The notes below the pieces were generated by a model, which saw only the letters and a list, made by a program, of their open reading frames with translations, did not search any database and had not been told where the DNA came from. DNA of 64,000 nt from DASXUX01 sp036504595 (GTDB lineage Bacteria > Planctomycetota > SZUA-567 > H5-PLA8). The stretch lies in contig DASXUX010000097.1 of NCBI GenBank assembly GCA_036504595.1, forward strand, positions 62,001-126,000, read 5' to 3'. This document shows, one piece after another, positions 1 through 8,352 of this stretch (position 1 is the first letter of the stretch; every line of letters starts with the position of its first letter). Made by a program: the position numbers and the translations under genes.

Positions 1-32
1 GGCTGGTGGGCTGGTGTCTGGTGGTCTGGTTT

Positions 33-65
33 CTGGTCCCACCCGCGAAGAACGGGTGGGACCAG
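33..65. terminator. Perfect 13-bp hairpin, terminator-like
   Basis: The arms 33-45 and 53-65 are exact reverse complements around a 7-base loop, and TTTCTTTG follows on the + strand. This fits a rho-independent terminator of a + strand gene lying before the window. The preceding bases 1-36 are a degenerate tandem of GGTGTCTGGT-like units, as found at many other gene ends here. Confidence 0.55.
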
Positions 66-146
66 TTTCTTTGTCATCGACTCATGCCCATAGCGAATTC
101 GACGCTGATGCAGTAAACTGCTGTTAGTTGCAGAAGGAGCACGCTT

Positions 147-404
147 ATGCTGACAACGGTAAAAGGCGTCTACAAAGCAGGAAAGGTCGAGTTACTCGAG
201 CCCGCGCCTAACGTCGAGAGCGCACAGGTGATGGTGACATTTATGGAGCCGGAACAGAAGCAACCAGAAAAGCCAAAAGGCAAGATGATGACGTTTGGGA
301 TGTTCCCAGGGTTGCAGGCGATCACAGATGAAGATTTCAAAAGTGCGGAGTTCAACGAGACGAAGGCGTTAGAGAAATGGGAGCGTGCGAATCGTGGCAA
401 CTGA
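147..404 (+). CDS. Antitoxin-like protein, AF2212/DUF104 type
   Basis: This 85-aa protein probably neutralises the PIN-domain toxin encoded immediately downstream. The N-terminus (MLTTVKGVYKAGKVELLEP) has the pattern of the AF2212-like antitoxin family: a short beta strand, a turn with G-K-V, then L-x-E-P. The remainder is charged and likely unfolded until it binds the toxin. An AAGGAG ribosome binding site lies about 7 bases before the ATG. The 3' end overlaps the toxin start by about 20 bases, typical of translationally coupled toxin-antitoxin operons. The family call is from pattern recognition only. Confidence 0.6.
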   Translation: MLTTVKGVYKAGKVELLEPAPNVESAQVMVTFMEPEQKQPEKPKGKMMTFGMFPGLQAITDEDFKSAEFNETKALEKWERANRGN

Positions 405-798
405 GTATGTCATCGATGCGCATGCGCTTATTTTCTTTCATGCTGGGGGCGCACGTCTGGGGCCTGAAGCGCGCCGCGTGATGGAAGACCCGAAAAGCGT
501 ATTGGTATTACCCGCGATCGCTCTAGCGGAGGCGTGCTGGGTACTAACCAAGAAACGCGTTCTCGGAGTCCACGCCAACGATGTTCTACAGGCCGTAGAC
601 GCCGACCCGCGCGTATCTATTGCGTCGCTGACCCGCGACATTGTCGCCGCCACGCTCAGTTTTCCTCCCGGCCTTGAGATGCACGATAGACAAATTGTCG
701 CGACCGTGCAGGCTATCATCGGCCAAGGCCGTAGTGCCGCGCTTCTGACGCAAGACGACGCAATTGTAAAAAGCGGATTGGTTCCGGTTGTCTGGTGA
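385..798 (+). CDS. PIN-domain toxin, VapC-like ribonuclease
   Basis: The 137-aa product is a predicted Mg-dependent endoribonuclease. It has the PIN acidic pattern: an early Asp in YVIDAHAL, a conserved Glu in ALAEACW, an Asp in MHDRQI and a terminal Asp pair in LTQDDAI. Such toxins cut tRNA or rRNA when released from their antitoxin. The start is a GTG inside the upstream antitoxin gene; a second in-frame GTG at 394 is also possible, since the conserved domain begins only at TEYVIDAH. Together with 147-404 it forms a complete two-gene module. Confidence 0.75.
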   Translation: MRIVATEYVIDAHALIFFHAGGARLGPEARRVMEDPKSVLVLPAIALAEACWVLTKKRVLGVHANDVLQAVDADPRVSIASLTRDIVAATLSFPPGLEMHDRQIVATVQAIIGQGRSAALLTQDDAIVKSGLVPVVW

Positions 799-845
799 CC
801 TGTCATTTCGTCAAGACCACAATGTTGTTCGGAGGGGTTTGATTC

Positions 846-1193
846 ATGTCTGTTCCCAAAGACGACGCAATCCTCGCATCCCTGTCGATCAAAGCCGAGA
901 AGCTTGCCGGATTGGTCGCATACCAGAAAGAGTCGATCGTCAGCCGCACGATCATCAAGAAGAAGACGGGGACCGTGACGCTCTTCGCGTTCGCGGCGGG
1001 GCAGGGCTTGAGCGAACACACGGCGCCGTTCGACGCGCTGATTTACATCGCCGATGGCGAAGGCGAAATCACGATCGAAGACAAAGCGCACAACGTTTCC
1101 GCCGGTGAACTAATCATGCTGCCGGCCGGCAAGCCGCATGCGGTTCAGGCGCGCAAACGCTTCAAGATGCTGCTGGTGATGATTCGTTCATAG
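846..1193 (+). CDS. Cupin-domain protein
   Basis: This is a 115-aa single-domain cupin. The core carries the double cupin signature in reduced form: G-x-x-L-S-E-H-T-A-P-F-D-A-L-I-Y-I-x-x-G then P-A-G-K-P-H-A-V. The His and Glu of the first motif and the His of the second could bind a metal. Small cupins of this kind are isomerases, sensors or sugar-binding proteins and their substrate cannot be told from sequence. An AGGGG-containing ribosome site lies about 10 bases upstream. It is separated from the toxin gene by 47 bases and looks independently placed. Confidence 0.7.
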   Translation: MSVPKDDAILASLSIKAEKLAGLVAYQKESIVSRTIIKKKTGTVTLFAFAAGQGLSEHTAPFDALIYIADGEGEITIEDKAHNVSAGELIMLPAGKPHAVQARKRFKMLLVMIRS

Positions 1194-1272
1194 AGCCTAT
1201 TTCGGCAGGCAAGGGATGCGGATGCGCCGTCGTCGCAAGCAGGCGCGCCCGCTGCTTACCGAAATAGGCTCT
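1192..1272. repeat. 81-bp element with inverted ends, MITE-like
   Basis: Its outermost 14 bases, AGAGCCTATTTCGG at 1192-1205, are repeated exactly in inverted orientation at 1259-1272, and homology extends imperfectly a few bases further inward. The interior is GC-rich and has no ORF. The left arm overlaps the stop codon of the cupin gene. The form fits a miniature inverted-repeat element or a large hairpin; no target duplication is obvious. Confidence 0.6.
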
Positions 1273-1383
1273 TGGTGTGTGGCAGCTTGCCCGCCGCGAA
1301 TCCTGGCGAATGACCAGTGCCCCATACTTGCAGTCGCGGTGTATAGCATACGAGGCGGGTTAAGGCTTCATTGGAGAATGCTC

Positions 1384-2109
1384 ATGCGAAAACGAGTTCT
1401 GTTTGTTCTGCTTCTGGCGGCCATTTGTGTTGTGAAAGCTCGCGCCGCTGATGAGGACGGCTTCAAGCCCATCTTTAACGGCAAGGATCTGGCCGGATGG
1501 GAAGGCAATGCCAAGCTCTGGTCCGTGCAGGACGGCGCGATCGTCGGCGAGACGACGAAAGAGAACCCGGCCAAGGGCAACACGTTCCTGATCTGGCGCG
1601 GAGGCGAAGTCAAGGATTTCGAACTGCGCTGCTCGTTCAAGCTGGAGGGCAACAACAACTCCGGCGTGCAGTACCGCAGCAAGGACCTCGGCAATTTCGT
1701 GATGGGCGGCTATCAATGCGACATCAACTCCGGCCCAGAACACATGTGCAAGCTGTACGAGGAGCGCGGCCCGCGTGGCCGCATTGCCATGGGCGGACAG
1801 AAGGTCGTCGTGAACGGTATGAAACCGCCGGCGGAAGGGAAAAAAGGCGCGGAGGCTGACAAGAAAGTTGAGCCGCTGCCCGAAGCCGAAAAGCTGAAAG
1901 GCCTCGAGAAGAAAGGCGATTGGAATGAGTGCGTGATCATCGCCAAAGGCAATCATCTCATCCAGAAGCTGAACGGCGTCGTCGCGATCGACGTGACCGA
2001 CAACGACGAGAAGAACCGTGCGATGTCGGGCTTGGTCGGCTTGCAGATTCACGCTGGCTCACCGATGAAAATTTCGTTTAAGGACATTCGGTTGAAGGAA
2101 GAGAAGTAA
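1384..2109 (+). CDS. Exported DUF1080 (3-keto-disaccharide hydrolase-like) protein
   Basis: The 241-aa product starts with a signal peptide (RKRVLFVLLLAAICVVKARA) and continues with one DUF1080 domain, a concanavalin-like jelly roll recognised by FKPIFNGKDLAGWEG, the N-N-N-S-G-V-Q-Y-R-S segment and a final strand ending in DIRLKEEK. Members include hydrolases of 3-keto-glucosides and many uncharacterised exported proteins abundant in Planctomycetes. A Lys/Glu-rich insert around residues 150-180 precedes the D-W-N-E-C strand. I chose the ATG at 1384 because GGAG sits 7 bases before it; the ATG at 1378 is too close to this site. Confidence 0.85.
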   Translation: MRKRVLFVLLLAAICVVKARAADEDGFKPIFNGKDLAGWEGNAKLWSVQDGAIVGETTKENPAKGNTFLIWRGGEVKDFELRCSFKLEGNNNSGVQYRSKDLGNFVMGGYQCDINSGPEHMCKLYEERGPRGRIAMGGQKVVVNGMKPPAEGKKGAEADKKVEPLPEAEKLKGLEKKGDWNECVIIAKGNHLIQKLNGVVAIDVTDNDEKNRAMSGLVGLQIHAGSPMKISFKDIRLKEEK

Positions 2110-2111
2110 GA

Positions 2112-2199
2112 GAGTCTGGAGTCGTGAGTCTGGAAGTCTGGAGTCAACGGCGACCGCTCCGGGCTGCTAGACTCCAAGACTCCAGATTCCAGACTGGAG
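2112..2199. repeat. Inverted short-tandem-repeat hairpin, AGTCTGGAGTC units
   Basis: Bases 2112-2145 hold three degenerate copies of AGTCTGGAGTC and bases 2169-2199 hold the reverse-complement units. They can fold into a stem of about 19 pairs with one bulge. The right arm ends directly against the GGAGG ribosome site of the next gene. Confidence 0.75.
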
Positions 2200-2204
2200 G
2201 TTGA

Positions 2205-3284
2205 ATGCCCATCGACTTCAGCGCTGACCGCTGGCAAGAGGTACGTGAGAACTATCGCCGCTGGTGGGCGGGCGACTTGAAACGGCCGCTCATCCAGTTC
2301 AGCTTGTGCGGGCGCGACCCGGGCCGGGCTGAGCCCAAGCTGCCGATGCGGCACTTTACGGCGCACTACGGCTTCGAAGTTCCGTCTGCGGCTATTGTCA
2401 ATCGCTGGGATTACGAGCTTTCACAGCAGAAATTTATCGGCGACGGATTTCCTTCTATCTGGCCGAATTTCGGGCCGGGATGCGTTGCGGCGTTCCTGGG
2501 CGGAGTCGGCGAGAGCGACGAAAACACAGTCTGGTTTCATCCGGCGCGCGAACTGAAGCCGGAGGAAATCCACTTTGAGTTCGACCCGCAGGCGCAGTGG
2601 TTTCAGCGTATCGCGGAGCTTTCGCGGCTGGCGATGGAACGCTGGCACGGTTTGGTGCAAGTCGGCATGACCGACTTGGGCGGAAACCTGGATATTCTCT
2701 CCAGCTTTCTGCCGAGCGAGCAGCTTCTGTTGGCGCTCTACGATCAGCCCGCGGACGTGAAGCGCGTGACGTGGGAAGCTCACGAGATGTGGTGGCGTTA
2801 TTTCCGAGAACTCAACCGTGCGCTTCAACCCGTGAACCCAGGCTACACGGCGTGGTGCCCGATCTATTCGGAATCGCCGTATTACATGCTGCAGTGCGAT
2901 TTCTGTTACATGATCGGGCCGAAAATGTTTGACGAATTTGTGCGGCCGGAACTGGCCGCGTCCTGCCAGCGATTAACGAACGCGTTCTATCATCTGGACG
3001 GCAAAGGCGAGTTGCCGCATCTCGACTCGCTGCTGAGCATCAAGGAACTGAACGGCGTTCAGTGGGTGCCGGGGGACGGCGCGCCGGACATCACGAACTG
3101 GCCAGAGGTCTACCGGAAGATTCGCAAAGCGGGAAAGCGGATTCAGATCTACGGTGGTCCGCGGGAGCTCGATGCGCTCGTCAATCAACTCGGCACCGGC
3201 GAAGGCATCATCCTGATCGGCACGCACAAGATCGAACAGGAGGCCGAACTGACCGCCTGGATGAAGAAATACGGCGCGGCCTAG
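2205..3284 (+). CDS. Uroporphyrinogen-decarboxylase-family protein
   Basis: The 359-aa protein is a URO-D superfamily TIM barrel. The family includes heme HemE and the corrinoid or coenzyme M methyltransferases MtaA and CmuA. Recognisable are the N-terminal WQEVRENYRRWWAGDLKRP, the central Q-V-G-M-T-D-L-G-G-N strand, the F-Y-H-L-D-G-K-G-E strand and the late G-T-H-K-I-E turn. It lacks the R-x-A-G-R heme signature of HemE, so a methyltransferase or unknown role is likelier than heme synthesis. The GGAGG site is 4 bases before the ATG, at the edge of an inverted repeat. Confidence 0.75.
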   Translation: MPIDFSADRWQEVRENYRRWWAGDLKRPLIQFSLCGRDPGRAEPKLPMRHFTAHYGFEVPSAAIVNRWDYELSQQKFIGDGFPSIWPNFGPGCVAAFLGGVGESDENTVWFHPARELKPEEIHFEFDPQAQWFQRIAELSRLAMERWHGLVQVGMTDLGGNLDILSSFLPSEQLLLALYDQPADVKRVTWEAHEMWWRYFRELNRALQPVNPGYTAWCPIYSESPYYMLQCDFCYMIGPKMFDEFVRPELAASCQRLTNAFYHLDGKGELPHLDSLLSIKELNGVQWVPGDGAPDITNWPEVYRKIRKAGKRIQIYGGPRELDALVNQLGTGEGIILIGTHKIEQEAELTAWMKKYGAA

Positions 3285-3363
3285 ACGTGTCAATCTTGTC
3301 CGCCGAGCGCGTACAATGTGCAAGATCGGCAGCCAGCTTGTGCAGTTTTTCCGCAGGGCGTGC

Positions 3364-3594
3364 TTAGTCCAGGCTGGCTCCGTATTGGTAGTGTGTGTGG
3401 AGTTTGCCGTCTTTACCGAAGACGTTGATCACGGCGTGCGAGACTGCACGCGCGCGTTCCTTGGCTCGTTCAAGCGCGCTTTCCCTGCTTCTGTGACGGC
3501 TTACGACGCGTCCACATTCACTGCGGATCAGCCATTCTTTCTCATCGGGAACCACTCGGTAGATGGCATAGCGCGCATGTCGAACCTTGATCAT
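3364..3594 (-). CDS. Small DUF2188-like protein
   Basis: The 76-aa product resembles the DUF2188 fold: a first strand (YAIYRVVPDEKEWLIR), a Ser/Arg turn, a helix (RESALERAKERARAV) and a final strand with FGKDGKLHTHY. These proteins have no established function. A GGGGGGAG stretch precedes the ATG on the - strand. It lies alone between two + strand genes, and the opposing + frame through the same bases has no recognisable domain, which favours this strand. Confidence 0.55.
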   Translation of the reverse strand: MIKVRHARYAIYRVVPDEKEWLIRSECGRVVSRHRSRESALERAKERARAVSHAVINVFGKDGKLHTHYQYGASLD

Positions 3595-3702
3595 GTCTCC
3601 CCCCTGTTCATGGTCATCCGGGGAACCGCAAATGGGTGGCCAGTTGACGGCAGTAGTCAGTAGGCGGTATGCAGGTGGCGGGAGTTGCGGGCTGGAGGAA
3701 GT

Positions 3703-5301
3703 ATGAAATTCGATCTTGGATGGCTGGTCCTCGCGGGATTGCTTGCGAGTGTTTCATTCGCGGAAGAGACAGGCGGGCCCGCCGTGCTGAAGGCGGACAC
3801 GTTCAAGCCGTATGTGGAAGGCTTCAACCAGAACGATCGCGAGCTCTTCCCGCAGTACATCAAAAACGCCGGCGCTTGGGATTTCCTGTCACGAAACGTT
3901 CCGCTGCTGGACTGTTCCGACAAAGAGATTGAGGAGGTCTACTACTTTCGCTGGTGGACGCTTCGAAAGCACATCAAAGAGACGCCCGATGGCTTTGTCT
4001 TCAGCGAGTTCCTTCCGAAAGTCGGCTGGGCGGGCAAGCACAACACGATCAACTGTGCGGCGGGACATCACATTCGCGAAGGCCGCTGGTTGCGCGACCG
4101 GAAATTTGTCGATGACTATTGTCTCTTCTGGCTGCGCAAGGGCGGCGCTGTGCGCGCCTATTCGTTTTGGATTGCCGATTCCATCTGGCAGCGCTACGCG
4201 GTCACCGGCGAGCGCACGCAGGCGTTGGATCTGTTGCCGGACTTGATCGCCAACTATCAGGGTTGGGAAAAGGAGCACCTCGACCCGAATGGCCTGTTCT
4301 GGCAAGTGGATGACCGCGACGGAATGGAAGTCTCGATCAGCGGTGCGCTCGATCCGAAACATCAGGGCTATCGCGCGACCATCAACAGCTACCTGTATGG
4401 CGACGCGCTGGCCATCGCGAACCTCGCTGAATTAGCCGGCAAGGCCGACGTCGCGAAGGAATTTCGCGAGAAGGCCTCGAAGCTGAAACAACTCGTCCAG
4501 GAAAAACTCTGGGACTCCGGCGCGCAGTTCTTCAAAGTCATGCCGCGCGGAAAAGAGGCTCTCTCCGACGCGCGCGAGCAGCACGGCTTTACGCCGTGGT
4601 ACTTCAATCTGCCTGACGCGCAGTACGTGGTTGCGTGGAAGCAACTGATGGATCCGCAAGGCTTCTATGCGCCGTTCGGCCCGACGACGGCGGAGCAGCG
4701 GCATCCGAAGTTCGCACTTTCATACCAGGGCCACGAGTGCCAATGGAACGGCCCGAGCTGGCCATTTGCGACGGCCGTAACGCTGACGGGGTTGGCTAAC
4801 GTGCTCAATGGTCCCACGCAGGAGTCAATCAGCCGTAAGGACTATTTCGATACTCTGAAAATCTACACGAAGTCTCACCGGTTGAAGCGCGAAGACGGTA
4901 AAGTCGTTCCGTGGATTGACGAGAACCTGAACCCTCAGACTGGCGATTGGATTTCGCGCACGCGCCTGAAAAGCTGGAAGAACGGAACGTGGGATGCCGG
5001 CAAAGGCGGCGAGGAGCGCGGCAAAGACTACAACCATTCCACGTACTGCGATCTGATCATTAACGGACTCATCGGCCTGCGCCCGCGATCCGACCAGACG
5101 GTCGAAGTAAACCCGCTCGTGCCCGATGGCTGGGAGTATTTCTGCCTCGACAACGTCAGCTATCATGGCCGCACGCTGACGATCCTCTACGACAAAACCG
5201 GCGCACGCTATGGCAAAGGCAAAGGCCTGCGCGTGCTGTGCGACGGCAAGGAAATTGGTGCGGCGGACAAGCTTGGCCGGCTGACTGCCGAGGTGCGGTG
5301 A
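3703..5301 (+). CDS. Exported six-hairpin glycosidase, MGH1-like
   Basis: The 532-aa protein has a signal peptide (MKFDLGWLVLAGLLASVSFA) and an (alpha/alpha)6 barrel like that of mannosylglycerate hydrolase and GH63 alpha-glucosidases. Supporting segments are FYFRWWTLRKH-like at about residue 85, the repeated W-x-x-D-D-R-D-G-M-E loop, ATINSYLYGDALAIANLAE and NGPSWPFATAVTLTGLAN. Acidic catalytic residues probably sit in the DDRDGME and HGFTPWYF loops. A GGAGG site precedes the chosen ATG. It is convergent with the FAD oxidoreductase gene, and a bidirectional-looking hairpin separates them. Confidence 0.75.
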   Translation: MKFDLGWLVLAGLLASVSFAEETGGPAVLKADTFKPYVEGFNQNDRELFPQYIKNAGAWDFLSRNVPLLDCSDKEIEEVYYFRWWTLRKHIKETPDGFVFSEFLPKVGWAGKHNTINCAAGHHIREGRWLRDRKFVDDYCLFWLRKGGAVRAYSFWIADSIWQRYAVTGERTQALDLLPDLIANYQGWEKEHLDPNGLFWQVDDRDGMEVSISGALDPKHQGYRATINSYLYGDALAIANLAELAGKADVAKEFREKASKLKQLVQEKLWDSGAQFFKVMPRGKEALSDAREQHGFTPWYFNLPDAQYVVAWKQLMDPQGFYAPFGPTTAEQRHPKFALSYQGHECQWNGPSWPFATAVTLTGLANVLNGPTQESISRKDYFDTLKIYTKSHRLKREDGKVVPWIDENLNPQTGDWISRTRLKSWKNGTWDAGKGGEERGKDYNHSTYCDLIINGLIGLRPRSDQTVEVNPLVPDGWEYFCLDNVSYHGRTLTILYDKTGARYGKGKGLRVLCDGKEIGAADKLGRLTAEVR

Positions 5302-5306
5302 AAAAG

Positions 5307-5346
5307 CACGGATGAGCCCGCCAAGAAGCCGGCGGGCACATCCGTG
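5307..5346 (-). terminator. Rho-independent terminator between convergent genes
   Basis: The arms 5307-5322 and 5331-5346 pair over 16 positions with one mismatch around the loop AAGAAGCC. Read on the - strand the hairpin is followed by CTTTTTC, a classical terminator for the FAD oxidoreductase gene. It may also end the + strand glycosidase transcript. Confidence 0.8.
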
Positions 5347-5359
5347 GCACCACGGTTGA

Positions 5360-6916
5360 TTACTTTCCTTCGTCGCCGTCTTTCAGCCGCAGCAACTGTC
5401 CTTGAGCGGCCAGCTTCGCCTGCAGTGCCGCCATCTCCACGTTCTGAATGGCGCTGTTTGCTTTGGCGGCGATTGTCGCCGCAACGCCGCTCGCGTGGCC
5501 GGCTGCCATCCACGTCGGTTCGAGCCGGTATGGGCAGAACGCCACGTGGGAGAAGGATGCCGCGACCGGCACGAGCAGATTCTCGCATTCCGTTGGCTTG
5601 GGCGTGAGGGCTCGGTACGGAATTTCGTACACTTTGCCCACAACCCACAGGCGGCCTTCGTTGCAGAATTCAGTGTCGCTGACGGCGACGCGCTGAACGT
5701 GATGGCAGTCGATGTAATGCGAGCCGAGGCCGATGGAGTCCGGCTTCTTGCGGTCGGTCTGCACGTCCTTCTGTGTCATCACGTATGCGCCGAGCATGCG
5801 CCGCGCTTCGCGGATGTAGAGGTAGTAGGGCCAGTTGTCGTTATCAACGAATTCATCTTTGGCCAGACCCCATTCCGCGGTCTGTTTGCGGAGCGCCTCC
5901 GTGGATCGTGGATCGTGCTGCGTGAACCAGAACAGGCCCTGCGTGTAATCCACATGATCCTGATAGATGCGGTCGCGCGCCGCATAGTCGCCCTCGGGGT
6001 AGCCGCGCTGGCCGCCAAAATGGCCGAGTGAAATCACCGCGGCCTGATGGTTGTTCGCCTCGAACTTCCCCGGCGCGATCGGCCAGTACGCCACGATGTC
6101 CGAGAACTTCGTGTGGGGGTGTTCGACGAGATAATTGGCCAGCAGCGTGTAGCGCTGCGGGTCGTAGCTCTTCGGCTTTGGAAACGGAACTTTGTTCTGC
6201 GGATCTTTCGTCATCGTCAGCCGGAAGTTGTAGTTCTGCACAAGCGGATCGGCAGCGCTAGCCTTGAGCTGGTCGGCCGTCGCGATGATTCCCGGCAGCA
6301 ACTGGCCTTTTTCGTCGCGAGTTTTTGCGCGCACGGGCTTGTCGGACAGGCGCACGCCGGCGAGTTCCTCACCGTATTGCTCTTTGCTTTCGCGCCCGAA
6401 AGTGGAGCTTACGCCGGCGCGCGCCATCAGGTCGCCTTCGTACGAACAATCGATGAATACTTTTCCGGCAATCTGCGAACCGTCCGTCAGCGTGATGCGA
6501 ACAATGCGCGCGCCGTTCTTCTCGGCTTTGTCGATGCGCTGCTTGTATCGGATCGTGACTTTGGCTTCGGCAAGCATCTCGTCGAAAACTTTCTGGGCGA
6601 CCTTGCTCTCCCACGTGTGAAGCAGGCCCGGCTTGCCGTACGCCTTCGCCAGCCGCTGGTAGAACTCGCCGCTGATGCCGCTGAACGTCCAGGCCTGCAT
6701 GTGCACGACTTCCGAGTTGCACAGGCCGCTGGTCGTCAGGCCGCCAACGTGCTGCTTCTCTTCCAGCAGAATCACGCTCGCTCCTTCGCGCGCGGCGGCC
6801 ACCGCTGCAGCCACTCCGCCGGGCGTGCCGCCATAGACAACGACGTCGTAGTTCGTCTCGGCGGCAAAGACGGCTGCGGCAGCAAGGAAGAAGAGGATGG
6901 GCAGGCGAATGAACAT
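5360..6916 (-). CDS. Exported FAD-dependent oxidoreductase
   Basis: The 518-aa product has a signal peptide (MFIRLPILFFLAAAAVFA) followed by a Rossmann FAD-binding motif, VVVYGGTPGGVAAAVAAA, ending in the ribose-binding acidic residue of VILLEE. Further family marks are HVGGLTTSGL and, near the C-terminus, NLLVPVAASFSHVAFCPYR and GHASGVAA. It belongs to the FAD_oxidored group (PF12831), numerous in Planctomycetes and thought to oxidise sugars or related secreted substrates; the substrate is unknown. GGAG lies 6 bases before the ATG at 6916. The open frame extends upstream to 7426, but that part lies opposite another gene and is not coding. Confidence 0.8.
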   Translation of the reverse strand: MFIRLPILFFLAAAAVFAAETNYDVVVYGGTPGGVAAAVAAAREGASVILLEEKQHVGGLTTSGLCNSEVVHMQAWTFSGISGEFYQRLAKAYGKPGLLHTWESKVAQKVFDEMLAEAKVTIRYKQRIDKAEKNGARIVRITLTDGSQIAGKVFIDCSYEGDLMARAGVSSTFGRESKEQYGEELAGVRLSDKPVRAKTRDEKGQLLPGIIATADQLKASAADPLVQNYNFRLTMTKDPQNKVPFPKPKSYDPQRYTLLANYLVEHPHTKFSDIVAYWPIAPGKFEANNHQAAVISLGHFGGQRGYPEGDYAARDRIYQDHVDYTQGLFWFTQHDPRSTEALRKQTAEWGLAKDEFVDNDNWPYYLYIREARRMLGAYVMTQKDVQTDRKKPDSIGLGSHYIDCHHVQRVAVSDTEFCNEGRLWVVGKVYEIPYRALTPKPTECENLLVPVAASFSHVAFCPYRLEPTWMAAGHASGVAATIAAKANSAIQNVEMAALQAKLAAQGQLLRLKDGDEGK

Positions 6917-7031
6917 AAGCTTCTCCGGTCGATTGCGCGATACTGCTGAGTACACCGAGCCCGCGCGCTTAAACTTGCGCCGAATGCCTGCTGCGTTTCT
7001 ACTGTCTGACTCCAAGGAGTTCTGCATCTGC

Positions 7032-7862
7032 ATGCACTGGCCGCTGGGCACACTTATCAACATCGGCTGCGTTCTGGCCGGTACCACGGTCGGTCTGCTG
7101 GTCGGGCGCACGTTGCCGGCGCGCTTCAAAGAAACGACGATGGCCGTCAACGGCATGGTGACGCTTGCTCTCGGCTTCAAGATGGCGGCGGAGACACACA
7201 ACTTTCTGGTGATGCTTGTTGCGGTCGTTCTCGGCGGGATTATCGGGGAAGTCTGCCGGATCGACGATGGGCTGCAGGCGCTCGGGCGGTGGCTGGAGCA
7301 GAAGGCGGGCGGCATAGGGCCTGCGCCTCTGCCGGCCGGCACGGAGGCCGGCGCTACCACGCAAGAGTCCAAAGTTGCCGCGGCGTTCGTGACGGCCAGC
7401 CTGATTTTCTGTGTGGGGCCGATCACGATTCTCGGTTCGATTCAGGACGGCCTGAGCGGCGACTATCAACTGCTGGCGATCAAATCGTTTCTGGATCTGA
7501 TCACATCGCTGACGCTCGCGACAACGTTGGGTTGGGGCGTGGGGCTGTCGATTCTCACCATTGCTGTTCTGCAAGGCGGACTGTCCGTTTGTTCCAGTCT
7601 GCTCAGTCAAAGCGCGGGAGGTTTCCTCGCGGGCAAAACCATTTCGGCCGGGACGCAACTTCTGCCTTTGGGTGGCGCGATGATCGGCGAGATGACTGCC
7701 GCTGGCGGCATTCTGCTGGTGGGCACGGGGCTGCTGCTGTTGGACATCAAGCGTCCGCGAGTTGCGAATCTCCTTCCGGCGATTGCGCTCGCGCCGGCGA
7801 TCGTGCTCCTGCTCTACGCGCTGAAGATTTCGCTCGCACCGGCGGGACCGCTGATGAAATAG
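7032..7862 (+). CDS. DUF554 family membrane protein
   Basis: This predicted integral membrane protein of 276 aa has the DUF554 (YdfK-like) pattern: an N-terminal MHWPLGTLINIGCVLAG, a conserved helix with ALGFKMA, the segment FCVGPITILGSIQDGL and a final helix. Transport function is assumed but not established. Between residues about 95 and 115 it carries a Gly/Ala/Pro-rich insert (PAPLPAGTEAGATTQ) encoded by a dispersed GC palindrome, placed in the loop before the FCVGP helix. The ATG at 7032 is chosen because the protein similarity begins there; AAGGAG sits 12 bases before it. Confidence 0.75.
   Translation: MHWPLGTLINIGCVLAGTTVGLLVGRTLPARFKETTMAVNGMVTLALGFKMAAETHNFLVMLVAVVLGGIIGEVCRIDDGLQALGRWLEQKAGGIGPAPLPAGTEAGATTQESKVAAAFVTASLIFCVGPITILGSIQDGLSGDYQLLAIKSFLDLITSLTLATTLGWGVGLSILTIAVLQGGLSVCSSLLSQSAGGFLAGKTISAGTQLLPLGGAMIGEMTAAGGILLVGTGLLLLDIKRPRVANLLPAIALAPAIVLLLYALKISLAPAGPLMK
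7320..7362. repeat. Dispersed GC palindrome inside the DUF554 gene
   Basis: The stretch contains CTGCCGGCCGGCACGGAGG followed by CCGGCGC, matching copies in topA, thiC and other genes of the window. It is a multiple of three in effect and keeps the frame open. Confidence 0.6.
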
Positions 7863-7895
7863 AAGATTGTTTTTCAAACACTGATTTTCAATTTG

Positions 7896-7923
7896 TTGCA
7901 GCATCGGCAAACCTCGCTAATGT
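7896..7923 (+). promoter_or_regulatory. Possible sigma70-type promoter
   Basis: TTGCAG at 7896-7901 and TAATGT at 7918-7923 are separated by 16 bases, upstream of the cupin gene at 7951. The region is less GC-rich than its surroundings. This is a visual match only. Confidence 0.3.
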
Positions 7924-7950
7924 GGCATGGGACTGCATGAAGGAGAGAGC

Positions 7951-8334
7951 ATGCCGCAGAAATCGTCTCCAAAGGAACCGCTGGTGCGCTACCTGGACCA
8001 GGCCGCGTCCATTGAATGCCCTTACGGCCATGTGCGCCGCGTGATCACTGGCGGTGATGGCGGCGTTGCGAACGTGCATGTCGTCAGCGTCACGAAGGGC
8101 TCGCCGCACCTGCACAGCGGGTACGACGAAGTTTACTACGTCCTTTCCGGAACAGGCCAGATTACGATCGGCTCGCAGAAATTTGTGCTTCGGCCGGGAG
8201 CGGCGGCGGTAATTCCGGCGGGAATGGCGCATTCGCTGGATGCCGATGCCGGACAGGTTCTGCAATTCATCATTTTCGGTTCGCCGGCGATGTCGATCGA
8301 TGACGAGCGCGCTCGTCCGAAGAAGCACGGCTAG
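7951..8334 (+). CDS. Cupin-domain protein
   Basis: The 127-aa protein is a single cupin with well-kept metal ligands: H-L-H-S-G-Y-D-E-V-Y-Y-V-L-S-G-T-G in motif 1 and PAGMAHSLDA in motif 2. The H-x-H...E...H set suggests bound Fe, Mn or Ni. Substrate is not predictable. The ATG at 7951 is preceded by AAGGAG with 6-base spacing and is preferred over an upstream in-frame ATG at 7927. topA starts 18 bases after the stop, so the two may be co-transcribed. Confidence 0.75.
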   Translation: MPQKSSPKEPLVRYLDQAASIECPYGHVRRVITGGDGGVANVHVVSVTKGSPHLHSGYDEVYYVLSGTGQITIGSQKFVLRPGAAAVIPAGMAHSLDADAGQVLQFIIFGSPAMSIDDERARPKKHG

Positions 8335-8352
8335 GATTAGTTCGGAGCATCC

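Noticed and set aside
3316..3663. + strand 115-codon ORF over the DUF2188-like gene
   Set aside because: No recognisable domain; the - strand frame has family-like pattern and a strong ribosome site.
6917..7426. N-terminal extension of the FAD oxidoreductase frame
   Set aside because: It lies opposite the DUF554 gene, has low-complexity Ser/Arg/Pro composition and the signal peptide starts at 6916 with GGAG upstream.
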